Shown here one piece after another: positions 34,867-45,518 of a stretch of 64,000 bases of DNA. Below the pieces are notes generated by a model. That model saw only the letters and a program-made list of their open reading frames with translations. It was not told the origin of the DNA and did not search any database. The stretch's first letter is position 1. Each line of letters opens with the position of its first letter. The stretch covers positions 22,400,591-22,464,590 of the forward strand of contig NW_020653854.1 in assembly GCF_003589595.1 (NCBI RefSeq), written 5' to 3'. The stretch comes from Hyposmocoma kahamanoa (taxonomy: Eukaryota > Arthropoda > Insecta > Lepidoptera > Cosmopterigidae). The position numbers and the translations under genes are program-made.

Positions 34867-35393
34867 TGGGCCAGTTTTCTTAATGTTTGTCATTTTTAGT
34901 CAAAAACTAAAGAAAAAAATATGAAGCATGGATAAACGTATATTCTCCATACCATCCTCTATTGGCTAAAACTCCTTTTTTTTATCTCGCCAATATCACG
35001 TTACGTTCTTCGTCGGCGCAAATATACCCTCTGTTCAATTTTCATTTAACCCGCACAATGACAAAGCCGTACACCATTCTTCGATGCCCTAGCCATTATC
35101 GAATCCTTGAGTAGGACAAATTTTATTGACGTGTTCAATAACACTGAATCAAAATTTCTAACATCCTCTGGTTACTATTTGCAGACGGTCGGTCACCCAA
35201 AGTTCTGTGGTCCAATTTCCGCAGCTTACATTTGGCCGGTGACCGCCTCAACCTTTATATGACTATGACTTACATTTTTAGTTATAAGTACTGTAACTGT
35301 AATTTGTACAAAATAAACAAATAAATAAATAATTATATAATAATATTATAATAAGAAAATAATTCCCATTGCTAAGTACCATATTATATCCTT
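34867..35393. other. Possible LINE 3' end, unassigned
   Basis: A moderately GC block at 35000-35260 ends in ACAAAATAAACAAATAAATA, which looks like a LINE 3' UTR and tail on the plus strand. The coding part is too decayed to name. Confidence 0.35.
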
Positions 35394-35672
35394 TTAGTAG
35401 CAGTGGAGCTCCTTGTGAAAGAGTTAGTCCAGGGTAGTACTGCCACCTTACCTATTTCCGCCGCCAAGCAGTAATGTTAGAAATACTGTGTTCCGGTTTT
35501 GAAGGGTAAGGGTGCTGGTGAAATTACAGGCACACGGGACTTGTCAACTTATGTCTCAGGGTGACGGGCACAGTGGTAGTGCCCCTCAGATCTTTGCAAT
35601 TTAAAGCTCTGAGTGGCAATGTAACTGTTTTGGACAGGCGTGTAGCTTACCATCAGGCACACGATTTGTTAT
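35394..35672 (+). repeat. Family A repeat, near full length
   Basis: Plus strand, starts TTTTAGTAGCAGTGGAGCTC and ends CACACGATTTGTTATTAAAA. It is one of the best copies for deriving a consensus. Confidence 0.8.
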
Positions 35673-36924
35673 TAAAAAAGAATCTAAAATATATAGAACA
35701 AAATACAACACAATAATTCTGGAATTTTAGAAGGAGTTATTATCCACTCTACGCACGTGTGATGGCGATCTCTGGTAATATCACATGAGTAATGCAAGAT
35801 AAATGTCAATTGACTTGACATTTACATGGCTTAACATTAAAGTACTGTAGAGTGTCTATATATGACTAAGCTATCAAACAGAAATAGGTTGTTAGGCGTG
35901 TAAGCTGGTACTGGATTAATGGCAACATTGCTCTATTTTTGCAAGCTAATTAATTTGTAACGATGAGTCACGCACACGCCCTGTCATCGTGTTCAAATGG
36001 ATTTGCAGTTTTAATCTAGTCAAAACCTGCTGTTATCGTATTTATTACTTAATTCTTTACAATTTCATCGAATTTGAAATAAAGCCGATAGGTGCGAAAG
36101 TATCTAAACACTATATATACACTATTATATTTTTACTTATGGAGTAAGGTGTATTTCCAACTACGAACTCTGGCCCTGTCTAAATATACATATATATATA
36201 TATATTATTGTTGCGAACGCAATTTTTGTAATTTTAACATAATTTCCAAAGCAGTAACAAAACGCTGCTCGTCAAGGGCACATTACGTAGGCCTATTTTG
36301 AACCAATCGAGTAACACCACATATGTCTTTTTCATCCCTACCACATTTGTAACGAATTTTGTACGTAACTAAAAAGGTCAAAAGGACCGTTCACTTTTAA
36401 AACTGTACCCCTTCAGAAACTATCACTGTATCGATTTAACAGCACTACTCCTGTAACTAACCAGTCACCTATTTTAAAATATAACACAGTTAACTAAAAT
36501 CATCTTTGATTTCACGAGTCGTCGAGCTCCTGATCGTCATCTACTTTGGGTCTGGCGGCTCCAATTATATATATTGTATATACATAATATACATAAAATG
36601 TGAAGTGACTTAGACCTAGAGAATATTATTCCTATGATCACGTAAACGCCCAGTGTACTTTAAAATGAAAACATCGAATTCAAATTTAGCGCCATATATT
36701 CTATATGACCCTAGGGTATCTAGAAAAATACGTTTTTCATATAAAACTGAGGGCATACTTGCTGGGGCCTGAAGTACCTACATATTAATTGTGTGTGAAG
36801 GAAATAAATTTATTATTATTATTAATGTACATTGGGCGTTTTGTGCTTTTCCGACTGTAGTTTGCTGGGACTTGCAGGAAACTATAGTTTGTAGGTTTAG
36901 GTAATTTTAACTAAAAGTAAACAT
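35673..36924. other. Intron of gene 1; simple repeats only
   Basis: A short (TA)n run at about 36184-36206 and a LINE-like tail (GGCCTGAAGTACCTACATAT ... TTATTATTATTA) at 36765-36826. No exon. Confidence 0.4.
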
Positions 36925-36958
36925 ATCGAGTTCTTAGGTTTTCGCGATTGTTACACAT

Positions 36959-37123
36959 AGGAAATGAAACTATTTTTCTGGATTTAAATCGCGTATATTT
37001 GTTTTTTCAAACACGGTTGACTGTCAACCGTGACCATGGGACCTGTAAAGGGCCCGAAACGTCGGTTTGTTTGAAAAAACAAATATACGCGATTTAAATC
37101 CGGAAAAATAGTTTCATTTCCTA
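36959..37123. mobile_element. Family B hairpin element with near-perfect 55-bp arms
   Basis: AGGAAATGAAACTATTTTTC onward (36959-37013) is inverted at 37069-37123 with one mismatch. The centre includes GGGCCCGAAACGTCGG. The arms include GCGTATATTTGTTTTTTC. A 14-bp direct repeat CTAAAAGTAAACAT occurs at 36911-36924 and 37122-37135. High arm identity suggests youth or recent arm homogenisation. Confidence 0.9.
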
Positions 37124-37135
37124 AAAGTAAACATG

Positions 37136-37776
37136 TTACTTGGTTAACTGGTAAAATACAATATTTAGTAGTGAGTTTCATATGTTGTATTACTGCTGTA
37201 GGCTACTCTTTCATTTGGTCGCATGTTATTAGCTGTCATATTTTTATAGGCAGGATTTTAGGTTGTTTATACTGTTGGGTAATTTTCCGAAAAATTTCAA
37301 ATAGCAGTTATTTTTACGGAAAAGTTCCCGAAAACTTATAATATTATTATAAAAGTAGAACAACAATTCGTCGTTGCAATATCAACAACGTTCACGAAGC
37401 TATATTCATCGAAAAAATCCCAAAGGTTTTGCGAATAATTACTTACTGGAAGAATGACAAAATAGTACACAACATAATAATAATAATAAATTAATAATTT
37501 ATTTGGCAATATATTGAACATTATGTCAAATTGTGTAACGTATAAACTATATACGAACCATAAAAAAACAGGACGCGCGACTTCGGGAGAATTTCGGCGT
37601 AATCTTTGAAATTCACTCAGTTACCGTCTCGTATGTATAATAGTTTATATGTTATACAATTTGTAATAAAGCTCATTATGCTGTGTATACAATTTCGTAA
37701 CCAAAAATTCGCCTATAACGTAAATAGAGCTTTAATTTTTGGCCTGTACTTAATTTTCCAACTATTTACTTCGCAG
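37136..37776. other. Intron of gene 1 before the first shared exon
   Basis: AT-rich, no repeat recognised. Confidence 0.35.
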
Positions 37777-37960
37777 AGCGAGCCTGCCCGTACGCACGGC
37801 GCGACTGCTGCAGCGGTCGCGTGCGCAGACGCCGTCGGAGGGCACCGGCGGCGGCGGCAGCGACGGCAGCACGTCGCCCGCACCTGCGCCCGCCACTCTA
37901 CTTCAAGACGTGGTCGACATTAAGACCCTGCTGCTACAGCTTAAGCGGGTCTTGCAGGAG
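37777..37960 (+). CDS. First shared exon of gene 1
   Basis: This exon lies between a TTCGCAG acceptor and a GTCAGT donor. It holds one base completing a codon plus 61 codons, and it ends in phase 0. The peptide starts ASLPVRTARLLQRSRAQTPS, continues through a Gly/Ser and Ala/Pro linker, and ends in a leucine-rich amphipathic stretch (LLQDVVDIKTLLLQLKRVLQ). All three upstream candidate exons splice to it in the same frame. An acceptor two bases further on would give a frame that soon stops, so the first AG is preferred. The leucine-rich end is the part that most reminded me of CCSER/FAM190 proteins, but I could not compare sequences. Exon call strong, family weak. Confidence 0.8.
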
Positions 37961-38985
37961 GTCAGTGTACGTCATCCACGCTTGCACCTTATGTGACTAA
38001 ATTTGCACAATGATGAATAAGTCCACAGTTCTACCACTGAATGAATAAATATGCGTGTAGCTCTTGACATATACTTAAAACACTTTGTGGTTTTAGCGAA
38101 AATGTGTTTTACTTGGACACGATTCTATTTCTGATTTGAATAATGTTTCGTACAACGATAAAAGTCAACAAAAGGTACTCGACTTGCGGTTTTTAAATTT
38201 CACATTAGACCTATTTTGTTATTTAAAAGAAGAACATCACCTCAATAGATTTACTTCTTTGTAAACGTAAATAAATATAAAAGTAACGGAACAGAATGCG
38301 TTTCGCGTATTAATTACTTTTTGTGTGAAAGTTACGCAGATGTTCTCTCTATTTGAACGCACACACATCTAGTTCTTTCAAGCTCTTTGCATGCTTTTAT
38401 AACGGATCATAAACTTTTCTCGAACGCATTCTGTCTTCATATTTCGCAAATCATCACTCCATAATTAGTTGTACAGTAACTATAGCTGTGGACCATTCAT
38501 TATCTTTTTTATGGTCTTGTAAACAAGCATGCTGTTTTTTTTTCTTTTGAGTAATAAAAGAGCATGCGCATAGAATATTAATCATGTAGATTTACAATAA
38601 AGGATACCGATAACACGACACGACAATGTTCAACTTAACGGTAAAGCGTGATATGACAATAGGAATGCAGATTGAAATTTCTTAAGGTGAAAATTGGAAA
38701 ACAATATCCAATTTACGAATATGGTTTTCTTTTCCACAAATATATTTTCATTCAATTCGGCTAAGATGTACGAAAGGTCTATTCCACTAGTCCCTACCAG
38801 CTATCCCCCCGGAAAAGCTATAATTATTTTTCCGGTACTTTCGACATTGTTTATTTACTATACATCCAATGAGCAATCACATATCTTACAAAGTACTTAC
38901 ATAAGTTTTGTTTACAGTGCCCCTCCTTATCAACCTTTAGTTATATGGGAAGGGCACATTACTTGTGCAAGCAAGCCAACACAAG
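37961..38985. other. Intron of gene 1, no recognised element
   Basis: AT-rich; the frame at 38694-39026 has no splice or domain support. Confidence 0.3.
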
Positions 38986-39565
38986 GACCTTGTCAGTCAC
39001 GTCCTGACCCCAGATCAGTCCGTTGACACAATCTTCATCCGGTGCTCAAAAGGCTATTGCCTTAGGTGAGTGCCCCCCGGTCCATGTACAACACCATCCC
39101 TATTATCTATATAGGTACCGGGACTGTTGATTCGCTCACCTCCCGCTGTGCATTGCACAAATAGCCTTTGCCACTATTACCACCGCTAGGCTGTTGACTC
39201 TAAACTCAGCTACTAAATGTCCACTTTGGTAGCGGAGCTGTCGGCTCACCCCCCGACACCGAAGCATCTCTCCGATTCCAAAATTCCTAACCGGTTGGAA
39301 GGACCGGTGTATATCCAGCTTATCCTCTACTAGTTCTCCGAACTAGTACCGGAGATGTCAGTCGCAGTGTCCAGTGACACGACATAGTCCATATCCGACA
39401 TAGTCGGACATAGCATCCAACTTAAAGGGCAAATCCCTACAGCTAAATCACACAATCCCAGTCCACACGCAGAGTCCGGGACGTAGTGCAAAGAGGCGGA
39501 GGGCTCTGCCCGAATGCTCGCTGTACTTAGGTGTAACCGGGGAGCCCTATCCATCGGGTGGGTAG
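38986..39565. repeat. GC-richer block, probable unclassified retroelement piece
   Basis: About 580 bases of higher GC without AT runs, with GGTCCATGTACAACACCATC and a small hairpin CTAGTTCTCCGAACTAG near 39334. Abrupt composition edges and no splice-compatible frame suggest a transposon segment of unknown class. Confidence 0.35.
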
Positions 39566-40241
39566 ATGAGGAAATTTAATGAGCATGTGGAGCTTTTTTA
39601 ATACCTCTAGCCCAGTCTTTTCAAACAATTGCATCTGTAGAATTAACAAGTTTCTCACCCGTAGTTGTGATTAGGTATAGTAGTTTACCATTCTACGTAA
39701 TAGCAGTAGGTACCTACATGTGTACAATGGAAGATTTTATATAAGCTTTTCTGTAGGTATTTAGTCTAAATAAATTAACCAGAAACAAAGTACTACACTC
39801 TTTAATAAATTCACGCAACATAACATCTTGTTAACAACCCTAGTCCACAAACCAAGACTTCTACTCAGAATTAACATTGTTGATAAGGTAAACAATAAAC
39901 ATCCTTAATGTGACCACAACAAGAATGATTCCCCCTCACAATTTTGTTGACTTATTGCAATATTGTGTTTATGTGGCTTGTATGCAGTGGCGTAATAATA
40001 ATATGTGCATCTGGCAAAATCTAAAACTAAATTCCTAGTTCTGTGACAGTGCAGTCTCAGGCTCCCTGGTTTTTAATGGGTTTTACGGCTCTGAGTACTT
40101 TGCCCTTTTGAGCTAAACAGACTCCTAGTATTTTGCTAATGTTGCCACCTTATTGTTATGCCACTGCTTGTATGTAAGCACTTGTGTATGCCGCTGTAAT
40201 GTGTCTGTTTTTGGTTGCATCGCCTTGTTTGCCGCACGCAG
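39566..40241. other. Intron of gene 1 before the microexon
   Basis: No repeat or exon recognised. Confidence 0.35.
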
Positions 40242-40268
40242 CCCGGGGAGGAGCATCATTCGATGAGT
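40242..40268 (+). CDS. Candidate 27-nt microexon of gene 1 (PGEEHHSMS)
   Basis: A short segment lies between a CGCACGCAG acceptor, with a T/G-rich tract before it, and an excellent GTAAGT donor. It is exactly nine codons, phase 0 on both sides, and would insert PGEEHHSMS between the exons ending at 37960 and starting at 40926 without changing the frame. Such in-frame microexons are often tissue-regulated and typically neuronal in animals. The call rests only on splice-site quality, length divisible by three, and correct position, so skipping or chance occurrence is possible. Confidence 0.5.
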
Positions 40269-40925
40269 GTAAGTAATGCCTGCGCTGTAACGCTCTCGTT
40301 TACACATTGCAACTTGCCTTCATTCGTGCAAGCTGACATTTAATGACCAGTCTCTCATCATCATCAACCTTTATTAGACGGATACAAAACGAGAAATGGC
40401 TGCACATAAATAAGATTGTTGATTGTTTACATAGACTGTGTTGCATACGACAATATTACATCATTTAGCCGCTGCTGAGATTGGTTATTCTAATGTTTGC
40501 CTTAAAAAAGCACATCTTGTTCAATCTTTCTTGTCTTCGGTCTATCTTATTTTTATCTGTTTGTTTTGAGTGCAGTTTGGTGACGGATTTGGTAAGGACT
40601 CGGTACTTGAAGCACTACTATTCACTGTTTTGCATCAGCACGTTATCTCGATTAGCCAAATCAAAGACTAGGAAGTAATCCTTTTTTTTTTTAATAAGTA
40701 AAATAACACGCAATGTCCCAAAAACTAATTCGGTTGTCCTTGTCTATGCATTATCCAAAAATCAACCTAGAAAGTTCATAATCGTAATACGTAACCATTA
40801 TCAACTTTCAAATCTTGATGCCAAATGTATAAGACGCTTTACTGCCTAAGACACATGCCTAGATCGAGATATGACTTTGATACATACAAAAAGCTCTGTA
40901 CGGTATTCTCGATGTGATATTGCAG
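40269..40925. other. Intron of gene 1 after the microexon
   Basis: A TCATCATCATCAACC LINE-tail-like word at about 40357 is the only item noted. Confidence 0.35.
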
Positions 40926-41057
40926 AGCGAAACTCTCGACCCGTTGCTAGCGGCGTGCGCGGAGAGCCCCGCGCGCGGCAACGGGCGCCGCCCCCCCGCC
41001 TCGCCGCTGCACCCCGACGCCTGTGCCGAGATGCGTCGTCAGATACTCTATCTGCAG
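40926..41057 (+). CDS. Coding exon of gene 1: Pro-rich linker and start of coiled coil
   Basis: The exon runs from a TATTGCAG acceptor to a CTGCAG/GTAACA donor and is 44 codons, phase 0 to phase 0. The peptide begins SETLDPLLAACAESPARGNG. A basic proline-rich linker follows (RRPPASPLHP), and then DACAEMRRQILYLQ, the first heptads of a coiled coil that continues in the next exon. Its high GC contrasts with the flanking intron. It follows the candidate microexon by 657 bases and precedes the next exon by 349 bases. Both flanking phases are compatible. Confidence 0.8.
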
Positions 41058-41406
41058 GTAACACGATCGTCATCATCAGCCGACCAGATGATATTTCGAC
41101 AATATCCATTTTACGCCAGCTTATTTACACTTACCTCCGATTTTTTTCCATCTTCGAAATTGGATACGAAACATGTTGATGATACGGTACAAAGAACCTG
41201 ACAACTGGTTTCGATATTGAGCTTTATGTTCCCCATTCAAAACTGCCGAAACGGAAATAACAAACATGGTTCTTGGACTAGAGTTAAAAGACTTCACATT
41301 AAAACCAAATTGACACTTCCTTCAACTGGTAATTTTAACGATGGGACTAATTCCAAAAGTACGAAATTGACAAAACCGTTTAATATACATTTTTGGGAAC
41401 TTGCAG

Positions 41407-41526
41407 AGCCAGTTAGAGGAGCGCGACCGGCTGGTGCGAGTGCTGCAGCAGCAGATGCTCCGGATGGCGGAGAATCACGAGCCGAAAGCCGACGACACCT
41501 GCAATCGCGCCACGCAGACCGACCGG
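41407..41526 (+). CDS. Coding exon of gene 1: coiled coil
   Basis: The exon is 40 codons, phase 0 to phase 0, from an ACTTGCAG acceptor to a GACCGG/GTACCT donor. The peptide continues the heptads of the previous exon (SQLEERDRLVRVLQQQMLRM) and then turns acidic/polar, ending in ATQTDR. That TQT-type end is often seen beside coiled coils in cytoskeletal proteins. With the preceding exon this gives roughly 35-40 residues of predicted parallel coiled coil, suggesting dimerisation. No enzymatic motif is visible. Confidence 0.82.
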
Positions 41527-41919
41527 GTACCTGACCCTTATTCTATATTATCAACTTCTGTTATAGGCTAATCAGCTAACCAGTTAAATTTCAAAAAAAG
41601 ATTAATGTCTAACACCATATCTAGTGCCACTATTTGAAAGTCTTAATAATTTTGAAAATCTCAAAATCAAATTCCCTTCACAGTTATAAAATGTGTATTA
41701 AATAGCTGTTTTACATAGGCTGATTCTTGGCTGAATAGACATAATTAACATAACAGCAATATTGCATTCATCATTACGTACATCAAGACTTTTATGTGAG
41801 TCAATGAAGCAAGAAGCTTTTTCTACAATTATCTGACCATTTTAAGAATTACACACATCCTCATGGATTAATTAAACATATAGCGTGCTTACTTAATCGG
41901 TGGCGTTGTCACGTTCCAG

Positions 41920-41975
41920 TTGCGGCCGCCAGTCAGCACGGCGCTAACGAGTTCTGAAAATTCCGGATTAGTGAG
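41920..41975 (+). CDS. Short coding exon of gene 1
   Basis: This 56-base exon follows a CGTTCCAG acceptor and ends at GTGAG/GTAACC. It encodes LRPPVSTALTSSENSGLV plus two bases, and is Ser/Thr-rich. Phase 2 matches the terminal exon at 44122 (completing a Ser codon) and also the possible alternative terminal exon at 42771 (completing an Arg codon). Short but with both splice sites and phases consistent. Confidence 0.7.
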
Positions 41976-42770
41976 GTAACCACATCCTTTGTACTTTGCA
42001 TAGGTAACACTCACTTTTTAATTAGCACCTTAACATTTGCAATATTTATTAAGCCCATTAATATAATTTTGACTTTTCTTCTATATTTTAGTTGCCTTCC
42101 GATAGAATCCATCCACGTTCCTTTCCCCGAGCTGGTTATCGTAGTTATTTTCAGTTTCATGAATAATTTTTATTGCTCACATGTCTGTTATTACTAGAGC
42201 TTTGAATCTTGCTGTATTTCCGCGTCTTGGGAAATATATCGGGACAAGATAGCGAGTGTGTTTTAAAAATAGGTTTCCATACATATAAACTAGGCAGTCA
42301 CAACATGATATTTTAATTAAGTTCTTTATTAATTCAAATTATAAAATGAAAGTTGTTTTTTCATTTTTGTAATGGATGCTTAAGAAACAAAGGACATTTA
42401 GCACAGTTTTTAACCTAATTTTGTTACTACTGCTTATTCTTCAATCTCCACAAATTATACTAAGCAGCACTCTACACTCCACGTCCTTGTAGCCAGAATA
42501 AAAATAACTGGTTTAATAGATTTTCAATACTTTTTAATTAAGTGACTTAAATTTTTAAAAGTCTCGTTATTCCCAAAACTGAAAACGTCAATCTCGAGTC
42601 TCGGAAATGCCAAAAATGCGTTTTCAATTGTCCATATAACATCCATCAATCTGAAACGTTTTGACTTTTTATTTCGTATATCCATTCTTATTATTTCATG
42701 ACTTACGTTTATTTGTTTAATTGCTATTTATTTAATTGCTTTATGTAGTTATAATTATTTATTGTTTTAG
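41976..42770. other. Intron of gene 1
   Basis: AT-rich, nothing recognised. Confidence 0.35.
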
Positions 42771-43071
42771 GTTAATCGCCGCCTCGGTACATACACTGAA
42801 ATCTATTTTACGAAATTTGCATTCATCGATCACTGTCCTATACATACCATCAATCATACCTCCACGCTTCCTCTCGCAATGCAAAGAAAATTACACTTTA
42901 GCTTTACAAAACACAATATCTAAAAGTCAGTCATTGTACTCCGAATTAAGTAGTTCAAAGTGGATCATTGTATTCAGACACTACATGAATAGAAAGATGA
43001 CTTTTGGTCCAACGTCAATGTGTAGAATGGCCCTTTCTGTGTCTCCATATTTCACTGGCGTCTTTATTTAA
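42771..43071 (+). CDS. Possible alternative terminal exon of gene 1
   Basis: After a TTATTGTTTTAG acceptor, one base completes the phase-2 codon left by the exon at 41920-41975. The frame then stays open for about 100 residues to a TAA at 43069-43071. The peptide (starting LIAASVHTLKSILRNLHSSI) has no domain I recognise and is less basic/serine-rich than the usual terminal exon. An AATAAA lies at about 43968, which could serve a long 3' UTR. The alternative is chance openness in AT-rich intron. Confidence 0.25.
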
Positions 43072-43245
43072 ATGATTAATTTCTTTATAAGTACCTATTT
43101 AATTGTTATGTTGAGTACAAAACATTGTTTATATTGTTTTATTAATTATCATCACATTGTTTTTTTTTCATTAGTCGTTTATTTCCCATTACAAATTTTT
43201 GTAATTACATTTTGTTCTAATTCCTCACATGCTGCATTAAATTCT

Positions 43246-43490
43246 TTATGGAATTTTGGCAAAATGGCGTATGTTGTCGGATGGCAGTTTCCACTTGGGT
43301 GGCGCGAGGGTTCGTCCGTCGGATCAGGTAGCGTGGCTGGACTGCTTGCTCGCTGTTTGCCTCTTATGTTCCGTCAATGTTTTCTGCTTGCTGCATCTCT
43401 TGTACCAAACCTCGAGCGATGGGGTTTACTTGGTTTCCGAAAGGGATATCGACGAATATTGCTATAAACTCTTTAAGTGATTGGACTTGC
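43246..43490 (+). other. GC-richer coding-like block, unidentified
   Basis: A compact GC-richer block within AT-rich intron. It has three overlapping plus-strand frames, one of which ends in a plausible polar C-terminus (GVYLVSERDIDEYCYKLFK then stop). An in-frame TAA closes that frame upstream near 43237, and no acceptor matches it. It may be transposon residue, an old pseudogene fragment, or part of the 3' UTR of the alternative terminal exon. Confidence 0.25.
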
Positions 43491-44121
43491 ATGCGTTTCT
43501 GCGAATTTATTAGTCAGAATTGTAAAACATTCGAACATCTCAAAATTTCAAAGGTTTGTTGAAAGTTAAGATATATCACAGTTCCATGTGCCTCACACCA
43601 TCATGGTCTTTGACGTCTTAAATTTTATTGACCGAGAGCTGGTGGTAGTTGTTGATATGTGTGATGTTAATAGCATGATTTTGTTGAGTGGAAGGTTTGA
43701 TTTTAACACGAAGTTGTATATTGGCACTCAATTGGCTATTTATTTGATCGGCTTTCGTTTTGGAAGAGTATAGGACGTAGTCTTTGTTTCGTACGTAGTC
43801 TTGTGAGTTGTTGAAAAGTTGTTTTGATATTTTTTACACTGATTTTAATTAGTAATGTACTGTGATTATGAAACTTACCTCTGTGTTACACGCTGCCCCA
43901 TCAGAACTTAAAGGTGAGAGTGTATGCAAGTAACACTACACGCTAATTCCACTATGTCCTTGTAAATAAAGTTTGTCCTGTCGTGTAATTGAACAGAATA
44001 TGTCTTACATTATTACTCTTCTATATTTTGTATTAAACCAATAATACAACTGGATTTTACAAACATTTGTATTGTCAATGTTTTTATAATGCAAAATATT
44101 CACACGAAATTTTTCTCGCAG
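43491..44121. other. Intron of gene 1 before the terminal exon
   Basis: AT-rich, with AATAAA at about 43968. The plus frame at 43588-43773 has no support. Confidence 0.35.
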
Positions 44122-44767
44122 TTGGAATGAACAAGCTAGCGGACGGAAGCTGCCGTTGTTTAGTGAAGCACAAAAGACTAAGAGACCTGTAGCCAACGGG
44201 ACTGTAATCAAAATATGCCAGTGTGGGGGGAGGAGAGTGAATGGGTTGACGAATGAGGAGGAAAGAAGGGATCCCGTACAGTTAAGGACGACCAGTCGCG
44301 TGGGATCGAAATACTTGCAAGCCCTCGCGAACAGCGGTGCCGAAGCCCGACGCTACGTGAAACGTGACTCGTCCGTTGGGGAAAAAACTGACCGGAAAAC
44401 CATCATCTATTCCACGCGATCTCGCTCAATAGAGAACTTTCAAAACCACACCTATGCTATAAACGAACCCTTGCTTGCGAAAAAAGCCGTCATCGAAGAG
44501 TCCTCGCTTATCAAGCACCATACATCTTACGGCGACCTCTACAACGGCCGGATTAGCAGCAAAGAAAGCGTGAACGGCAATAGACATAGTCCTAGTTTAA
44601 ATGGTCAATCTACTGACACAGACTATAGTTCTGACGGTGGTTATAAATCTCTGCCGTCTTCTATTAACTGCAACGGACGCTCTCCGAAGAAGGTGAGCGG
44701 CATTCCCCGAAGATCGATGGAACAAAAGTTCATTTCCACTAAACATGTGAAAGCGAGCGCAATTTGA
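44122..44767 (+). CDS. Terminal coding exon of gene 1, with SxIP motif
   Basis: The exon follows a TTTTCTCGCAG acceptor; one base completes a Ser codon, then 214 codons run to a TGA at 44765-44767. The peptide is basic and Ser/Asn/Thr-rich, probably disordered. It contains a Cys pair (ICQCGGRR), a SYGDLYNGRISSKES segment, SSDGGYKSLPSS and a basic tail KKVSGIPRRS. SGIP, encoded at 44696-44707 and flanked by Lys/Arg/Ser, fits the SxIP consensus by which many microtubule plus-end trackers bind EB1. I recall that vertebrate CCSER2 (GCAP14) has been reported as a plus-end tracker, which would fit. No catalytic motif is visible. This is the longest and best supported exon in the window. Confidence 0.88.
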
Positions 44768-45518
44768 ACGCACAGGGAGTGATTGAATTGGTTGATTGTG
44801 ATATCTATAGATAGGCCGGCCTATTTGGTAACACCTTGGAACATCCGTGTAGATACGTCCAGGTTTTCAGGTCCAGTTTCAAAGTTATCTTTTTCGATAT
44901 ATGGGTGGTTAAGTATTTTAGTTTCTGAGGTGTATCGCAGGGTCGAAGGCTCGCTTACGCAATGTTTTAAAGCAACAGTGCCATCAAAACCTGGAGTCGA
45001 AACGCCCCGGGCGGCACTCGAGCAAGGCTTGTTCGCATTTATTTCCACTCCTTACGAGGCTATATGTAAGCTACATTTAATTGTTGGATGCCAAATTATA
45101 ATCGGTATATTCATCTTAAAATATATATAATTAGAATCTAATATGTGAATGTAAAATCTGTTCTTTTTGTTTGACGTGAAATGTTCCGTTTCGTAAGTGA
45201 TTGCTTCGAGCATTTTGTTTTATTAATTTCTAGATTGACCTCTGTATTTACGTACTCTGTAATTATATACACATAGAGAACGAACTCATTTTCTGTAGAG
45301 TTTAGTTACAAATTTGTATACAGACGATAAAATGTTATCTTAGATTTTCTATGGTAGACAAACTAGTAGATAAAGCTGTAATATGTGATAAGGGTGGCTG
45401 TTAAGAACTCATATTAAATACTTTCTTGGTAATCAATTAGCGGTTTAACATTGTATACAGTTTGATTAATTGGAATATTTACTTGTCTATGTGTGATACT
45501 ACCATAGTAACATAGGAC
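44768..45518 (+). other. 3' UTR and downstream flank of gene 1
   Basis: About 300 bases after the stop are moderately GC-rich and repeat-free; an open frame at 44783-45130 does not look like a domain. No canonical AATAAA occurs before the inverted-repeat element at 45519. An ATTAAA at 45413-45418 is the only near-canonical poly-A signal noticed, so the transcript end is not fixed. Confidence 0.4.

Noticed and set aside
44783..45130. 115-codon frame after the gene 1 stop
   Set aside because: Composition is ordinary for a 3' UTR and no domain or splice signal supports it.
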